Shown here piece by piece: positions 37,701 to 49,000 of a stretch of 64,000 bases of DNA. The position numbers and the translations under genes are program-made. Position 1 is the first letter of the stretch, and each line of letters opens with the position of its first letter. The notes beneath the pieces were generated by a model, which was not told where the DNA came from, made no database searches, and worked only from the letters and a program-made list of their open reading frames with translations. The stretch is taken from NCBI RefSeq assembly GCF_030269925.1, contig NC_085107.1, positions 5,642,001 to 5,706,000 on the forward strand, in the 5' to 3' direction. This DNA comes from Bombyx mori. Lineage: Eukaryota > Arthropoda > Insecta > Lepidoptera > Bombycidae.

Positions 37701-39280
37701 CAACAACTAACAGCCTTGAAAACAGACAAAAAGTAGACAAGCAATTTAGGAGTTCAGTGACAAACATGGATACATTAGAATTATAAGGAGATTACAAAAA
37801 TGGTTAAAAAGAAATAGAATAATTTTTATTTTACATTGTATGTTCAAATAGTATAATCATACTGAATACTAAACATTTAAAAATATATAAATAATTTATA
37901 CCTAGACCCTATAGCATTGTCTATTGCCATATATATGTAGGTGTGATCATACACAAGGTTGCCAATCTTTTGTATAGTTCGTGTTTATAAATAACAATTT
38001 CACGCAACTTCTTACAATTCAAATTATTTCCTCTTATTCCTGACCAGTCTTCTAAAGAAAGTTAAAACCACACCATACTTTCCTATGTTTATTTTAATAT
38101 TTTATAATGGATATATATTTTATAATATTTTATAATGGACATATGTAAAATAGTCTTCTGGTAAAACTACTTTCACATCATATGTTATTGTTAGTATTCC
38201 AGAACTATACCATTAACTGCCAATAACTGTTCAAAACTTCAATTCAATTGCATAAAAGTAAATGTGTATGTACACAGTTAACAAATTTTAATGTACAAAG
38301 TTATTATTTTAAATCAAATACTTTTTTTACAGACCTATTTTAGCAACAATTTAATATTTTTTTAATTTAAAACTTGTGTCTTAATACTGCTTTCATTATT
38401 TTATTAAACTTATATTCAATTTGTAAAAATTATAGTTTGTATAGGAAAAAAATTTAAGATTGCACTTTCAAATCTCACTACCATAAGAAATTATCATTGT
38501 ATCAATTACTTACTAAGTAACTATTGATATTTATTTTCGTTACTTATATATTAAATAACATGCCCAATAATTCTATCACAAATTTATAAAATATTCAATT
38601 TTTCTAAATAATTTTTCATAAATTACTTACTTCTAAAAGCACTTATGTTGTAGCCCATAGGACGAATCATCTTTCAATATTATTAACAGAATTAAACTGC
38701 TATTAAATAAACCCCAAACAGTTTTACAAAACTTAGGAAGTGTTCCAGAGATGTCTAGCTCACTCAAGCACCAGACTACAAATGAGCTTCCCAAATAGAA
38801 TTTCGTATTTAGCGAACTCTGCGCGGTCGCTGTACTCTAGATTTGACGACCTTGAATAGGTACCATGTATAACCCCCTTAACATGATTAACTAAAAAATA
38901 GGATTTTCTAATGTTTGTATTGTAAATTTATTTCAAGGTTATCGATTAGATTTTCCTTTTTACCCAAAAAAAAATATTGTATCACGTTTAAGTATTATTT
39001 TTATCTTATCGGCGTATGAATTATGTTTTCGACATTTTTCAAACATAATTAATTATAACATTGTAGCTCTGAACAATGGTAACGTCGTTTCAATCAATAC
39101 GAACATCAATTTCGATTAGAGGCGGATATGAATTTTAGGTTGCCTTACTGGGTCAAAAGTTAAGAATTTTCCTAATCCAAGTAAAAAGATAAATTATCAC
39201 TTACCGTCTACAGCATCCAACATTCGATATACAGCAAATATTACTAGAATAACCCATTTTTTTAGACGAAAAGTATTCAT
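18184..39280 (-). CDS. babo: Baboon, activin/TGF-beta type I receptor Ser/Thr kinase
   Basis: Receptor kinase for activin-like ligands that phosphorylates the receptor Smad. Coding exons (minus): 39205-39280, 33600-33711, one of three alternatives (33172-33314, 32686-32837 or 32315-32433), 28545-28787, 27560-27790, 27283-27450, 26074-26246, 24969-25202, 18184-18315. All phases match, giving 506, 503 or 495 aa. In the 506-aa form, a signal peptide lies at about 1-24 and a cysteine-rich ectodomain ([13 protein letters not shown]) follows. One TM helix lies at about 131-149. A GS box TTSGSGSG leads into [12 protein letters not shown]. The kinase has GKGRFG (215-220), K235, HRDLKSKN (334-341), DLG (354-356) and an APE motif, and the protein ends in [17 protein letters not shown] and [13 protein letters not shown] place it in the ALK4/5/babo group rather than tkv or sax. 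The last intron is about 6.7 kb; the ATG exon probably follows a 5' UTR acceptor near 39295. Confidence 0.95.
18842..18975 (+). repeat. LINE 3'-end fragment
   Basis: Contains the conserved tail motif gcttttagcgataagaccgc and a terminal caataaaatgtattatctct, typical of 3' ends of insect non-LTR elements. Located in the last babo intron. Confidence 0.6.
19605..19722 (-). repeat. Lepidopteran SINE fragment (not Bm1)
   Basis: Carries gtaggcagacgagcatacgg, cccacctgatgg and gcccatggacttcggcaatg, a pattern common in moths and different from Bm1. It is followed directly by an AT dinucleotide run. Confidence 0.6.
19720..19749. repeat. (AT)n microsatellite
   Basis: About 15 AT units between a SINE fragment and a LINE tail. 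Confidence 0.9.
19752..20040 (+). repeat. LINE 3'-tail repeat
   Basis: Starts ctagctgacccggcagactt, has gccaaatcggtccagccgtt, and ends in a TATATATATA tail. This is the usual layout of a 5'-truncated non-LTR retrotransposon copy. Confidence 0.65.
20265..20352 (+). repeat. Possible decayed Bm1 3' end
   Basis: catcaggtgtgacgtgaggt and cacctctaaagcaataaaaa follow the end of the Bm1 consensus loosely. Confidence 0.35.
20759..21003 (-). repeat. Bm1 SINE
   Basis: Near-complete, well-conserved Bm1 body on the minus strand, from tttttattgcttagatgggt to cctaccaccagtaa. Confidence 0.95.
21004..22794. other. Intron of babo, no recognised feature
   Basis: Several short ORFs on both strands, none with recognisable protein similarity, consistent splice sites or frame continuity. 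Confidence 0.4.
22795..22930 (+). repeat. Dispersed lepidopteran repeat fragment
   Basis: atctcggaaacggcttcaac, aaatttagtatacagaggat and gataaatcgatctagcta are recognisable as a very common moth repeat (LINE tail type). One copy here. Confidence 0.5.
23726..23982 (+). repeat. LINE 3'-tail type repeat, copy 2
   Basis: Same family and orientation as 361-622, with only scattered differences. Located in the last babo intron. Confidence 0.7.
24530..24949. mobile_element. MITE-like element rich in CGCGTTATA, 9-bp flanking repeat
   Basis: The interval is flanked by direct copies of GCTATATTA (24521-24529 and 24950-24958). Inside are many copies of CGCGTTATA in both orientations, including a hairpin around 24540-24580. 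The ends share a CCGGTA core when read inward, but the TIRs are poor. A 9-bp duplication would fit Mutator-like elements; this is inference. The right edge lies about 10 bp from the babo donor at 24968. Confidence 0.5.
29537..30760 (+). mobile_element. Tc1/mariner-superfamily-like DNA transposon, 1224 bp
   Basis: Flanked by TA on each side (29535-29536 and 30761-30762) at a site that is a single TA in the uninterrupted sister repeats. The terminal inverted repeats are about 25 bp, with a perfect 18-bp core CGGCAAACTTCTTGAGCA. The TA duplication and length fit the IS630/Tc1/mariner superfamily. It carries a broken transposase (29837-30571). It is inserted in a LINE-tail repeat within the babo intron between 28787 and 32315. 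Confidence 0.8.
29837..30571 (+). pseudogene. Broken transposase of the Tc1/mariner-like element
   Basis: The first ATG (29837) meets a stop at codon 3. A reading frame then gives an HTH-like N-terminal part ([15 protein letters not shown]-type basic stretch) up to 30187, followed after a frameshift by [14 protein letters not shown], a motif typical of an IS630/Tc1-related transposase group. Most of the catalytic DDE domain is absent. A final short frame (30384-30572) encodes an acidic Ser/Asp-rich C-terminus. The element cannot be autonomous. Confidence 0.6.
32315..32433 (-). CDS. babo: babo alternative ectodomain exon, third in gene order
   Basis: 119 nt, entering after 2 codon bases and leaving after 1, like the other two alternatives. 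Acceptor gtcgacgtag before 32433, donor GCAG|GTACGG. It encodes a Cys after the junction (CWDRHN), a middle Cys (VWCRED), then [10 protein letters not shown]. This CC-x4-CN ending is the hallmark of the type I receptor ectodomain. Choosing it gives a 495-aa receptor. Confidence 0.92.
32686..32837 (-). CDS. babo: babo alternative ectodomain exon, second in gene order
   Basis: 152 nt with the same entry and exit phases. Acceptor ggcgcag before 32837, donor CCAG|GTAGGA. It encodes CLDLKSS, a middle Cys (FSCSTT) and CCKVHDMCN. The acceptor has a weak pyrimidine tract, so the exact start is a little less certain. It gives the 506-aa receptor. Confidence 0.9.
33172..33314 (-). CDS. babo: babo alternative ectodomain exon, first in gene order
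   Basis: 143 nt with the same entry and exit phases. Acceptor cggccttaag before 33314, donor ATGG|GTAAGC. It encodes CMNLNES, a middle Cys (VTCKNQ) and [11 protein letters not shown]. It gives a 503-aa receptor. It is short and carries no in-frame Met before its first Cys. Confidence 0.9.
34122..34372 (-). repeat. Bm1 SINE
   Basis: Bm1 body from a long T run (poly-A tail on the minus strand) to ctaccactagtaag at its 5' end, in the first large babo intron. It abuts an unexplained coding-like fragment (34373-34573). Confidence 0.9.
34373..34573 (-). pseudogene. Unidentified coding-like fragment, about 66 codons
   Basis: The minus strand reads openly after an acceptor-like ttattaatag and includes [17 protein letters not shown] and [12 protein letters not shown], with normal protein-like composition. 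The frame then runs into the 5' end of the Bm1 at 34372. No fit to babo was found: its ectodomain exons already join without it, and the fragment has no cysteine pattern. It could be an exon remnant, a captured gene piece or a transposon ORF. The family was not recognised. Confidence 0.35.
34975..35395 (+). repeat. Dispersed repeat, copy A
   Basis: Begins near gtcgaaattcgact and ends gcttcacgtattaatatataga. A diverged inverted copy lies at 48795-49590. The ends resemble a LINE tail family. Confidence 0.6.
35430..35446. repeat. (GT)n microsatellite
   Basis: Short run of GT units in a babo intron. Confidence 0.8.
35447..39204. other. First babo intron (distal part), no recognised feature
   Basis: AT-rich and non-coding by eye. 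A slightly GC-richer patch at 38740-38870 has no readable exon. A 94-codon minus-strand ORF at 36167-36451 shows no receptor features. Confidence 0.4.
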
Positions 39281-39294
39281 TATCACATTACCAG

Positions 39295-42200
39295 CTATAA
39301 ACATTATAATTTATAGTCCGGTATGAAGAAACAATCTAATATTGACACTAGAAAGACACGGCCATTGATATATTCTAATACTTCTAGGAACATTTGACAT
39401 TTTCATTGGACATACAATTATTGCTTTTCGTTTACTATTATTACCCGAATTTAATTTATTGCTTTCGTTACTTTTCATTAAGCCTAAGTATATAATAAAA
39501 CTATGTACTTATAACAATAATAATTTTAGATAGGTATCTCTGCGGAAGGTAAATAGCTTTGAATGGTTTGAGTGAATGAATCAGTGAACAACTTTTTATT
39601 AAGCAGTACAGATAATTAAAAATTCCTTCCAAAATATTTTTGACGTCATGCCATAGATAATGAGTTGAAAAACTATGCAAATGTCATTCTGAGTATACAG
39701 CACAGATTCGGGATTGTTGCTAACTCTAAAAAGAGTTGTTACAATTGGCGGCATTTTCAAAATTGGTGGATACTTTTTCAATGACGTAAATAAAACCACT
39801 AGTTAAAAGATATATGTACTGACTTATATTGTTACTTTTAATATTTACAATTTTATAGACTGCATGTAACATTGTAAATCTGGCTTAACATAAGCTAATA
39901 CAATAAAATATAGGTAGTTTTTATTTGGATTTTCACTTACATAAATAGCATCCGTAATTCAAAAATACTCATATAGTTTAATGTCGCGGTTAGTACTTAC
40001 ATTTTAGTATTTCCAACGTTTCGAATAGTGCAGTTTTCGTAGCCATAAACGATAAAGTGTTATTAGTGGATTTTTACATTGTAATAGCAGCACAAATAAA
40101 CCCTAAGAGTACATAGTTTTAATAATAACATAGATACAATTCTGTTCCCTCAAAAAAATAAATCAAATTTAACTTTTTCGAATTAATTCTTCCTATGGTC
40201 ATTGAACTTTGGTTTTGGGTTTGGGAACATCGAGTTTGAGGCCAATCTGATGATAGCCGGTTGTGGTCACTTACGGACATCAACAACAATTTTCAAACCC
40301 TATTTAAAAAATAATTGTTACATCGATTGTGATAACCAAAAACTATAAAAATTAAGGGATTTCTTAATAAATATGTCTAAGACGAATACCTAGCTATACT
40401 CTGTTTATATTCATTCCTTTAAGATTGTAGAAGAAATTGTTCTTCTCAGTATGAAAGTAACCATCGATGCAAGACAAAATTAAATATCTATTGTAAATTT
40501 AACTTTAGTTTTAGTCCAAATAGGGATTGTCTACAGAAGTGTAACTTTATAAAACTTAATTTTTTATGCAGATCTCGAAATAAAAATTTAATTAAGAATA
40601 AATATATGTAATTCTACAAATAACAACATTAAACTATACCAATTTTACATGAAATCATAAACATTGATAATAGAAATATCTTGTATTATTACCTATATAA
40701 GTTTCTAGAATAAAACGAATAAGATATTTTGAAACACATTAAAATACCAGCCATTTTTAGAAGAAAGATTTAACAGTTATGTTTTCTCGAATATCTACAA
40801 AATACATGGATTATAGCAAAATACAAACGTTTTGAAATAATACGTCACGTGATCAAAAATGCACAAAATAGTTTTATACCGTTATCGTTCACGGTTTAAT
40901 ATTAAGTATATAATATATTATGTGTTTCACAAGCGAGTTAATAGATTAAATGTTAGCCCCAATTTAAAACTTCAAAGTCTCCAACAAAGGAAAGAACACT
41001 AAACTTTTTGTGACTGCAAAGGACCACCTTAAACTGTATAATGTACATTTAAAAAAAAAACATGATTTACGTCACCGGCTTAAAACAACACTTGTTTTTT
41101 ATTAAATTTAAACAGGCATATTTGGTAAACCAGGCGAAACTATAAAATTAAAATATTACTGCAATATACATTGAGAATGTTTACAATTAAGCCTCTATAA
41201 TATTAAATACATCTTAGAGAATACAGTGACAAATTTAAATGTATAAATGAAAATATAACCCATTCATTACCTACAGAAAAGATTACAATGAAAAATACAC
41301 AAATTTTATTACACCACTTATGTATCTATTCAAATAAATTAACACATTTATTTAAATTAGTATCCTAGCATTTGTATATATTTATTTACTTAGATCGCAA
41401 ATTTAAAAGTAAAGAATCTCAAAAGCTATTGAAACAGTATAACATAGGTAAAGCATTTAGTATCACTTTTATTAGATATGGAATATGTATCGGTAACAGT
41501 ATATATTAAGTTATTTTATGTACTGATAGCTGTAAATATTATAATATTCGACTAGTAATAGTAGTCGTAATACTAGCATTAGTTCTAGTAATAATGCAAT
41601 ATTTCAACAACAAGGTCTCCTCAAGGTAATTGATCTTAGTTATCTCATTTGTTTAGTGAATGGCATGATTGTATAGCAATTTAGTCTTTATAGACATATA
41701 GTTGACGATGATAGTACTTACCTTACATGAAAATATGGGTTTCTAATATTACATAAGTAAAATAAATAAAACAATAATTGAGTTTACCAAAAGTGAATAT
41801 TAATATAATTTAAATAAATAAAAATATATAAAATTAAAGTATTTGAAGTAATTGAAGTATTCCATGCGTAAAAGATTTTATTTTTATTTTATTCAATAAA
41901 TAAGGTATGCCTTTCAAAATAATCGTAAAAAAGATAACTTTTTGTAAGCAAATCTTACGGAAGCAAGGGTTGAAATATATTCTTAGAAATTATTGATTAC
42001 CAACCTCGTTCAAATATACAACATGCATGAAATAATTAAATCGGAAATTTGATTATTGTCTAAGTTACTGAGTATTTTAGTATATTATTTTTGTGTAGCG
42101 TTAAATCATTAGACCGTACGAGTAGTTTGTTTTAGATGAGACCGTAATTGTCGTCATTAAAAACATTAAGGAAATCATTATTAGTAGAACTTATCCCTTG

Positions 42201-43861
42201 TAAAGTATCTTAATATAGTGTATTATTCCAAATTATTATGAGACAGAATGTAGGAATAACGTTCACGAAGTGTCGCCGCAAAATAATATTAATCAGTTTT
42301 ATAGTCAGTAAATTCGAATCTAAAATGCGGCGATCACGGGGTCTCGAACGACAATGGGACTGGAATATGCGAAATTTTGAATCCGAATCTAGGACTTTGT
42401 TATTATAAAACCACGAGAACTTAAGCCTTTCACAAACGGCTACCTGTCATTGAGTTTAATTAATTATTAAGACAACAATTAAAAATCACCTTCATGTGCT
42501 ACAAAAAGCACACTGTTGTTTTGGGAAAAAATACGCAGTAGCTGCAATGTTTTTTTGGGTAAGTATAAACTGCGAATGGAAAAAACAAATTCCATAAAAA
42601 TACTTATAAATTGTGATGGATTAATTTTGATATTACTAATGCCAGAATTTATGTTGATTTTTTCGTCATTTTTAATTTGTTCTTTTTTGCCCCTTTACAC
42701 CACATGTAACTTGTTCTATTTAACTAAATGCAATTTTAGACTCATAGGTACTATGCTATTATAATGCAAGAGACATTTCTTTTTTTAATTCATCAAGTCT
42801 CATTATTGCCGTTGTACGTTTTAATTACTTTAATTTTATGAATATTGCCAATACCCATGATTTTACCTGCTTAAAATAATTATATAATATTAACACGAAC
42901 AAATTACTGCAAAAAATTGAAGAAACACTAATAAAATGTGACTATATTTTAAGAAATGATCGATATAAGTTCCTATTTCATAAAACTTACAAAACAATTT
43001 ATTTCTCATTAGCTACACGATTATATTATGTACGCTCATTGTATCATGCTTTAAATGCTTTGGTAAGGAAATAATAAAACTAATAATAAAATTTAATATA
43101 TATAATGCTGTAAAACAAAAATGATTTAATGAATCTAAAAATGTGATAGGAGAATGATATGCTGAATCTATTGTGCTAGTTTGAATAATAAAGTAAACGA
43201 AGTAAGTAAGTAAGACGAGTAAGAAACGTATTCGAAGAAACATGGAAATATTAATATTAGTAATGACAAAATTCAGACTATTTTAGATCTCACTACAATT
43301 CAAATGTCACCTTTAAGGCGACACTTTTATTACGATAATTAAATTATCCTAAATAGTGGAGCACTGCAATAGAATTAGTACGTGGTGGATACAATTCGAT
43401 GTAGTTTTCAAATCAAGATTAATGAGACTACATTATAATTTATTATAATATGATTTCAATTTAAATTTTTAGTAAACATATTAACTTGATCAAAACTATA
43501 TTTATTTTAATCATATTATTATACATTATGATGTATGTAATGTACTATAAATAAAAGCATTTTTAGATACCATTACACTTGGCCTCGGATTAAAAACTAC
43601 AAATAAACATGTTAATTATTAAAAATATTTTTAAATAGTTAAGCATTGCAAAGCATTAGCAAATAGCATGTTAAAATTGTGAGACTTAATTTTTAATATA
43701 CTCACACGATGGTTTCGATTACTTGGATTACCATTTACTGATTTAAGATCCTGCATTAGCTTATTTTTCCTTAGCACGAAATCAGTTCGAGAAACTTCGT
43801 ACAAAAATTATTTTATGGGATATAGTGGCAAAAAACAAATGCTGCCTTTTTCATTCCTAAG
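39295..43861. other. babo 5' flank or 5' UTR intron
   Basis: Very AT-rich with many homopolymer runs. No coding exon or complete repeat was recognised. An acceptor-like tttatag just upstream of the babo ATG exon suggests that this stretch is an intron leading to a UTR exon further right. Confidence 0.4.
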
Positions 43862-44280
43862 TTAGGTGGACGAGCTCACGGCCCAGCTGATGTTAAGTGG
43901 TCATCAGAGCCAACAGCGAATCCATCAAGATAGGTGTTCACGTTGTCTCCAGAGGCATAGGTGCTGTCTCAGTTCTACAATAGAACGGCTGCCTCACCCT
44001 TCAAACCAAAACGAATTACCGCCTCACGGCAGAAGTAGTGGCGGTAACTACCCGTGCGTATTCCAAAGAAGCCCCACCGCCAGAAATTGCACAAATTATA
44101 ATTTTTATGTACGGGTTTCATTTTTCACAATGTTATTCCTTCAACGTGGAAGTCAATCGTGAACATTTGTTAAGTACGTATTTCATTTGAAAAATTGGTA
44201 CCCGTCTGCGGGATTCGAACACCGGCACTATCACTTGGCACGATACGGATGCACCGGGCGTCTTATCCTTTAGGCCACGA
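43862..44280 (-). repeat. Full-length-type SINE, diverged
   Basis: The Bm1 body starts at 43862, the middle segment covers about 44090-44190, and the tRNA-like head is at about 44200-44280 (gcgggattcgaacaccggc, ttaggccacga). Confidence 0.8.
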
Positions 44281-45059
44281 CTACTTCAATACCTTTTGAT
44301 TAATCTCACATTTTCAGACATTAATACGTCTACAATTCTACTCTAACACCAAAATATACTTTTACTTAAATAGGAATGTCCATGTTTTGTGATAAATTAT
44401 AATAACTTCAGAAAAAAAAATACCTTACAAGTATTCCATTAGGCCGGACGTTAAAATTGTGGTCCTTTCAATGAGCAAAAGTATCTATGCTCATGGATTG
44501 CGTTGGGAACGATATACCCGCCGTCGCTCCGACATAATTATTTTAATAGCAATAAAAAGTAATTACCATAATTTCGCTACATTTTACGGATTAGTATAAA
44601 TTTCGAAAAATGCTATACATACATGGATTCAAATAGAAAACAAATGGAGAGTTGGAATATTAAAAATCAATTTCCCAAGAAAGATGAGAAACTATTAAAT
44701 TGTATGATTAAAACTTACGAATATTTTCTTAAGTTTCATCAACATATGGGTATACTAAAGTTTCCCGGACATGCTCATAAATATAAAATAAATAAAAAAT
44801 GTGTGTGTGCAAGTCACACACGGTAGAATTGGAACTTATGTTAAATAAAATTAATCGCAATGGAGAAGCCTCGCCCTGGGGGAACCGCCTGCATGATCAC
44901 AGTATCCCAACGCCAGGGTTGCCAGGTAAGTATGATTAAACGAGAAAAATACATGAACGTCTATCAACTATGTAACATCTCGTCACCGCGATTCAGGAAT
45001 TGTTGAATTTACGTGCAGCGACATCTCTTGATAACAAACTAAATAGAAATAAAAGTATC

Positions 45060-45260
45060 TCAGGGCGCTCCGAGAGCCACGACAGCGTGCACTGACGTCA
45101 AAAACACACTCAACTAGTCGGGGACGCGAGACCGTGTGGAGCCCTTCGTGATTTTTCAGCGCCGCTCGGAGCCGCTTCGGCAAGCCAATCGCTTGTGTCT
45201 CTATGGACTTATTTTTTCGTTTCGTTTCATTTCGTTTCATCGAGTTTGAAATCACAACGA
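45060..45260 (-). promoter_or_regulatory. Candidate babo promoter/5' UTR region with CRE
   Basis: A GC-richer island in AT-rich surroundings contains a palindromic CRE (TGACGTCA, 45093-45100) and a CCAAT box (minus strand ATTGG near 45190). It lies about 0.8 kb past the sl stop and upstream of babo on the minus strand. A possible donor follows GAATCGCG near 44990. Assignment to babo is inference from position. Confidence 0.35.
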
Positions 45261-45596
45261 TTCTAAAGAAGTTTCACATCAAAAATTTCTCGCACTATTG
45301 TTGTTTTGGTTCGACAGTTTCGATTAACACTACAAATAAAAGTGTTACGATCGTGTAAAAATGAGTTATTTATCACTTATGCCAGATTCCACTAAAGTTA
45401 TTTTAAATGTTAAACGCAATAACCCCAAATCCCATTTAAGAACACTGGTTTTGTCATTACAGTCGAAAATCAATCAGCTGTTGTGTTGAAATCACGCCAT
45501 TTTACTTTATTTGCGTTGGATAGTATGGTGTTATTCCTCAAAAATCAATGAGTATTCCTTCAAGTAACTTTAAATTATCTTCAGTACAATATATTA

Positions 45597-45602
45597 TTTA
45601 TT
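45597..45602 (-). terminator. Candidate poly-A signal of sl
   Basis: AATAAA on the minus strand about 400 nt past the sl stop codon, before the GC-richer island at 45.1-45.26 kb. Confidence 0.4.
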
Positions 45603-46002
45603 TAGTGGAATTGAGCCTTAGCAAATAATCGGGTAATTAATTGTTTTGACAACAACGGCTGCATGTTTCATTATTGTGTCCAACTTGAATGATTTTAAAT
45701 AGATTTTTCGATACATAAAATACAGTTTAACGATTATTAAAATCGATTCTGTTTTTGAATCGTAAGAATGATTTGAGATTTCAAATGTGTTAGAATTAAG
45801 CTAAATGGAAAACTAATCACGTCGGCTCGTTGGAAAACGAAGATAATTAAAATTATTTCTTTTCATTTTAATCGCACAAAGACATTTCTCAAAAAATGTT
45901 CTTATTCGTTCCTTTTGCGTGCGACGACGGGTTCTATTACGCCCCAACTCCCGACCCTATTCTTTGGAACGGAAGGTAAAGTTCTCTAAAGTTGACTAAA
46001 TC

Positions 46003-49000
46003 TCAACCGTCTGTTATAATTGACAAGTGAACCATCAGTGTGGATAGTTCCAGTTCTTCGGAGAATGCGTTAGTGAGAGGCACGCTTCGGTATCCTTTAC
46101 GCAGGCACAACAGCGGGAAAGTCGCTTGACCTATGAAGTTCGGCTCGCCAAATATATCTTCGTCTTGTACCACGAAACGGATCAAGGCCAGTTCTGGGTT
46201 CGCAACTTCGAACTCGCAGATGTCGTTCCACAAAGGGTTCAGTCCGTTATCAGCTGAAAATTAAATTTAATATCTTGTTTAGTACCTATCATGTTCTTGT
46301 AAGACTAGTTAATTATTTTTTTTATTGCTTAGATGGGTAGTCGAGCTCACAGCCCACCTGGTGTTAAGTCGTTACTGGAGCCCATAGACATCTAAAATGT
46401 AAATGCGCCACCCACCTTGAGATATAAGTTCTAAGGTCTCAGTATAGTTACAACGGCTACCCCACCCTTCAAACCGAAACGCATTACTGCTTCACGGCAG
46501 AAATAGGCGGGGTGATTGTATCTACCCGTGCGGACTCACAAGAGGTTCTACCACCAGTGACTACGCAAATTATAATTTTGCGGGTTTGATTTTAATTACA
46601 CGATGTTATTCCTTCACCGTGGAAGTCAAACGTGAACATTCGACAAGTACGTATTTCATTAGAAAAATTGGTACTGCGCCTGCGCGATTCGAACACCGGT
46701 GCATCGCTACATACGAATGCCCCGGACGTCTTATCCTTCAGGCCACGACGACAGGACAATTGTCATAGTTACTAAGTTCTGTAGCGACAGATGGTTTTGC
46801 GGGTTCATTGATATTTGGAACTTGTCATGAAGGATTTTAACTTTTAAAATTTCTCTAAAGTAATAATTCTTTAAAAGTTCTAAATACACAAATGCGCTCT
46901 AAGATCAAGTTATCAAACTGAGTATAAGAAGAAATAGCTAAATCTAACGTGAAAATCAAAATTAAAACTCTCCACTATTTAGTTACTTTTTTAAATTTCA
47001 TGTACGCACTTTGCGGTTTGAAGCGGTAATCTATCAATAGCTTCGTTGTTTTTTTAGATATCGAGGTTTATTGTTGTCGTTCGAAGGGTTAATAAATTGA
47101 AAAAAAAAATGGTTTTTTTGAGAAAAAGAAATCATAACATAATTTACATAAAATAAAGCTTTTGACGTAGACTGCCAGATGTGCTCATCGGTGATAGGTA
47201 ACTGATTACCGAATTACATCGTTTGAGATACGAAACTGATCTCTATTGCGTCGAAATAAAGACTACTTAACCCTTGAAACTGACAATAATAACTGCTTCG
47301 CGGACTTTAGTCACTTTAAATTCTCTGATATGTGACAAATGATTTTGTGTAATAACATGAAGAGACTACGATGTACTCACACACTGTTTTAGTGACGAGT
47401 TTGACGCCGCTGTCGTAGTCCGCCCCGATGATCTCGACTTCTACAAAGGGACTGGCCGTGCCGCGACCCGTCTTGCACAGATGCCTCGCCCCGATAACAC
47501 GCAACATCACAGTTACCGGCTTCACTTTGCCCTCGATCGATTTTTTATCGCACGGATTGTATCCTTCCTCGAACATAAACTGTGGCTTCAAGATAAAGCC
47601 ACAGCCGCCGTTCTGTTTAAACTTGCCCATGTTGACCTGCATCGGTTTGTCGGGCGTTTGGTAATTCAAAGCGACCATTTGAGAGCCGCAGTTCCAGAAC
47701 GGCACCGGATTGTAGTTCGACGAATCGATTCTCTGGCCTTTAGGGTAGATACGGCTAAGTTGCGTCGTGTGGTACTTGACGAAGAACGTGTTCTCTTGCT
47801 GAGACATAAGGCGTTCGGCTTTGGTCTCGGGAAACGAGGACATCTCGTTGTAAACAAAGCCCTTGATGCGTAGACGTTCGATGTTGAAGGTGACTGAGCG
47901 GCAGTAGATGATGAGGTCCGATATCTCTTTGGCGATGCGCCATGTTCGTTCCATTTTCCTGTGGTGGAGCGAGCGAGCGCTAGCACTGTGCGCGGCCTCT
48001 TCGATGGCCGAGAGCCATTCGAGCGCGGACTCGCGGGTGGCGGCTGCCATGTCGAACGGCGAGTACATGGCGGGGCTCTGGACACGCACCAGCCACCGCG
48101 CCGCGCCTCCCCCGTCGCCCACCACCAATTCAACGATAGCGCCGAGCACGTCCAGCACGCCTTTCTGCAACGATCCCAGGGCGGCTGATTCGTTTTCTAG
48201 ACCGCTCTGCAACAATGCGCACATTTGCATTTTGTATTTACGACAATTATTTATTTATTTACTAGCGACCAGCCCTCACTTCGCTTCGGAAACATTAAAA
48301 TTGATTATTGGTCACCCGCGGTTAATGTCATACCGCGGGTGACGTCGCGGAGCGAAGCTAGTCTAAAAAAGTAGCCTAAGTTACTCCTTATATCATCAGC
48401 TACCTATCAGTGAAAGTCTCATCAAAATCGGGCCAGCCGTTCCAGAGATTAGCCGGAACAAACAAACAGACAAAAATTGTAAGAAATGTTATTTTGATGT
48501 ATGTACCGTATATATATTCATATGAATGTAGTAAAAAGCGGTTATTTCAATATTACAAACAGACACTCCAATTTTATTTATATGTATAGATAACTTTCTA
48601 TACTTGACAGTATAAAGGCGGACTTAATGCCATAGGAATTCTCTAACAGTCTACCTTATGGGAGTGCAGAGATTAACATTGGTAGGTGTAGTGTGATAGT
48701 ACTTAAACATATTTATATTATATATAACATACATAATATTTATAAATACAAATACTCGTACTTAAATAAAGACATATACATAAATAAATATATTAATACG
48801 TGAAACAAAAACTTTGTACCCGTTTTTACGAAAATTGCGCGGAAGGAGGAGTATGAAATTTCTCACTCTTACAGAAAATATAAAGAAGGAGTGCTGAATG
48901 TTAATATATATTTTTTAAATTATGCATAGAAATACATTAAATCATTAAAAAAAAATATTACACAAACTACCATGTATTTGACACAACACATATACGTGCA

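Noticed and set aside
45361..45489. 42-codon plus-strand ORF (MSYLSLMPDSTK...) in the sl-babo interval
   Set aside because: Short, no family resemblance, no splice or poly-A support; could be chance.
46670..46749. tRNA gene candidates (also near 3090-3162, 6890-6971, 44200-44280)
   Set aside because: Only the box A and box B regions resemble tRNA. Each is joined to a SINE middle segment or Bm1 body and varies between copies, so they are SINE heads.
47428..48342. Long plus-strand ORFs (up to 144 codons) and other frames opposite the sl Y-box exon
   Set aside because: This is the GC-richest coding exon in the window; these are shadow frames of a strongly conserved PLC-gamma sequence on the minus strand.
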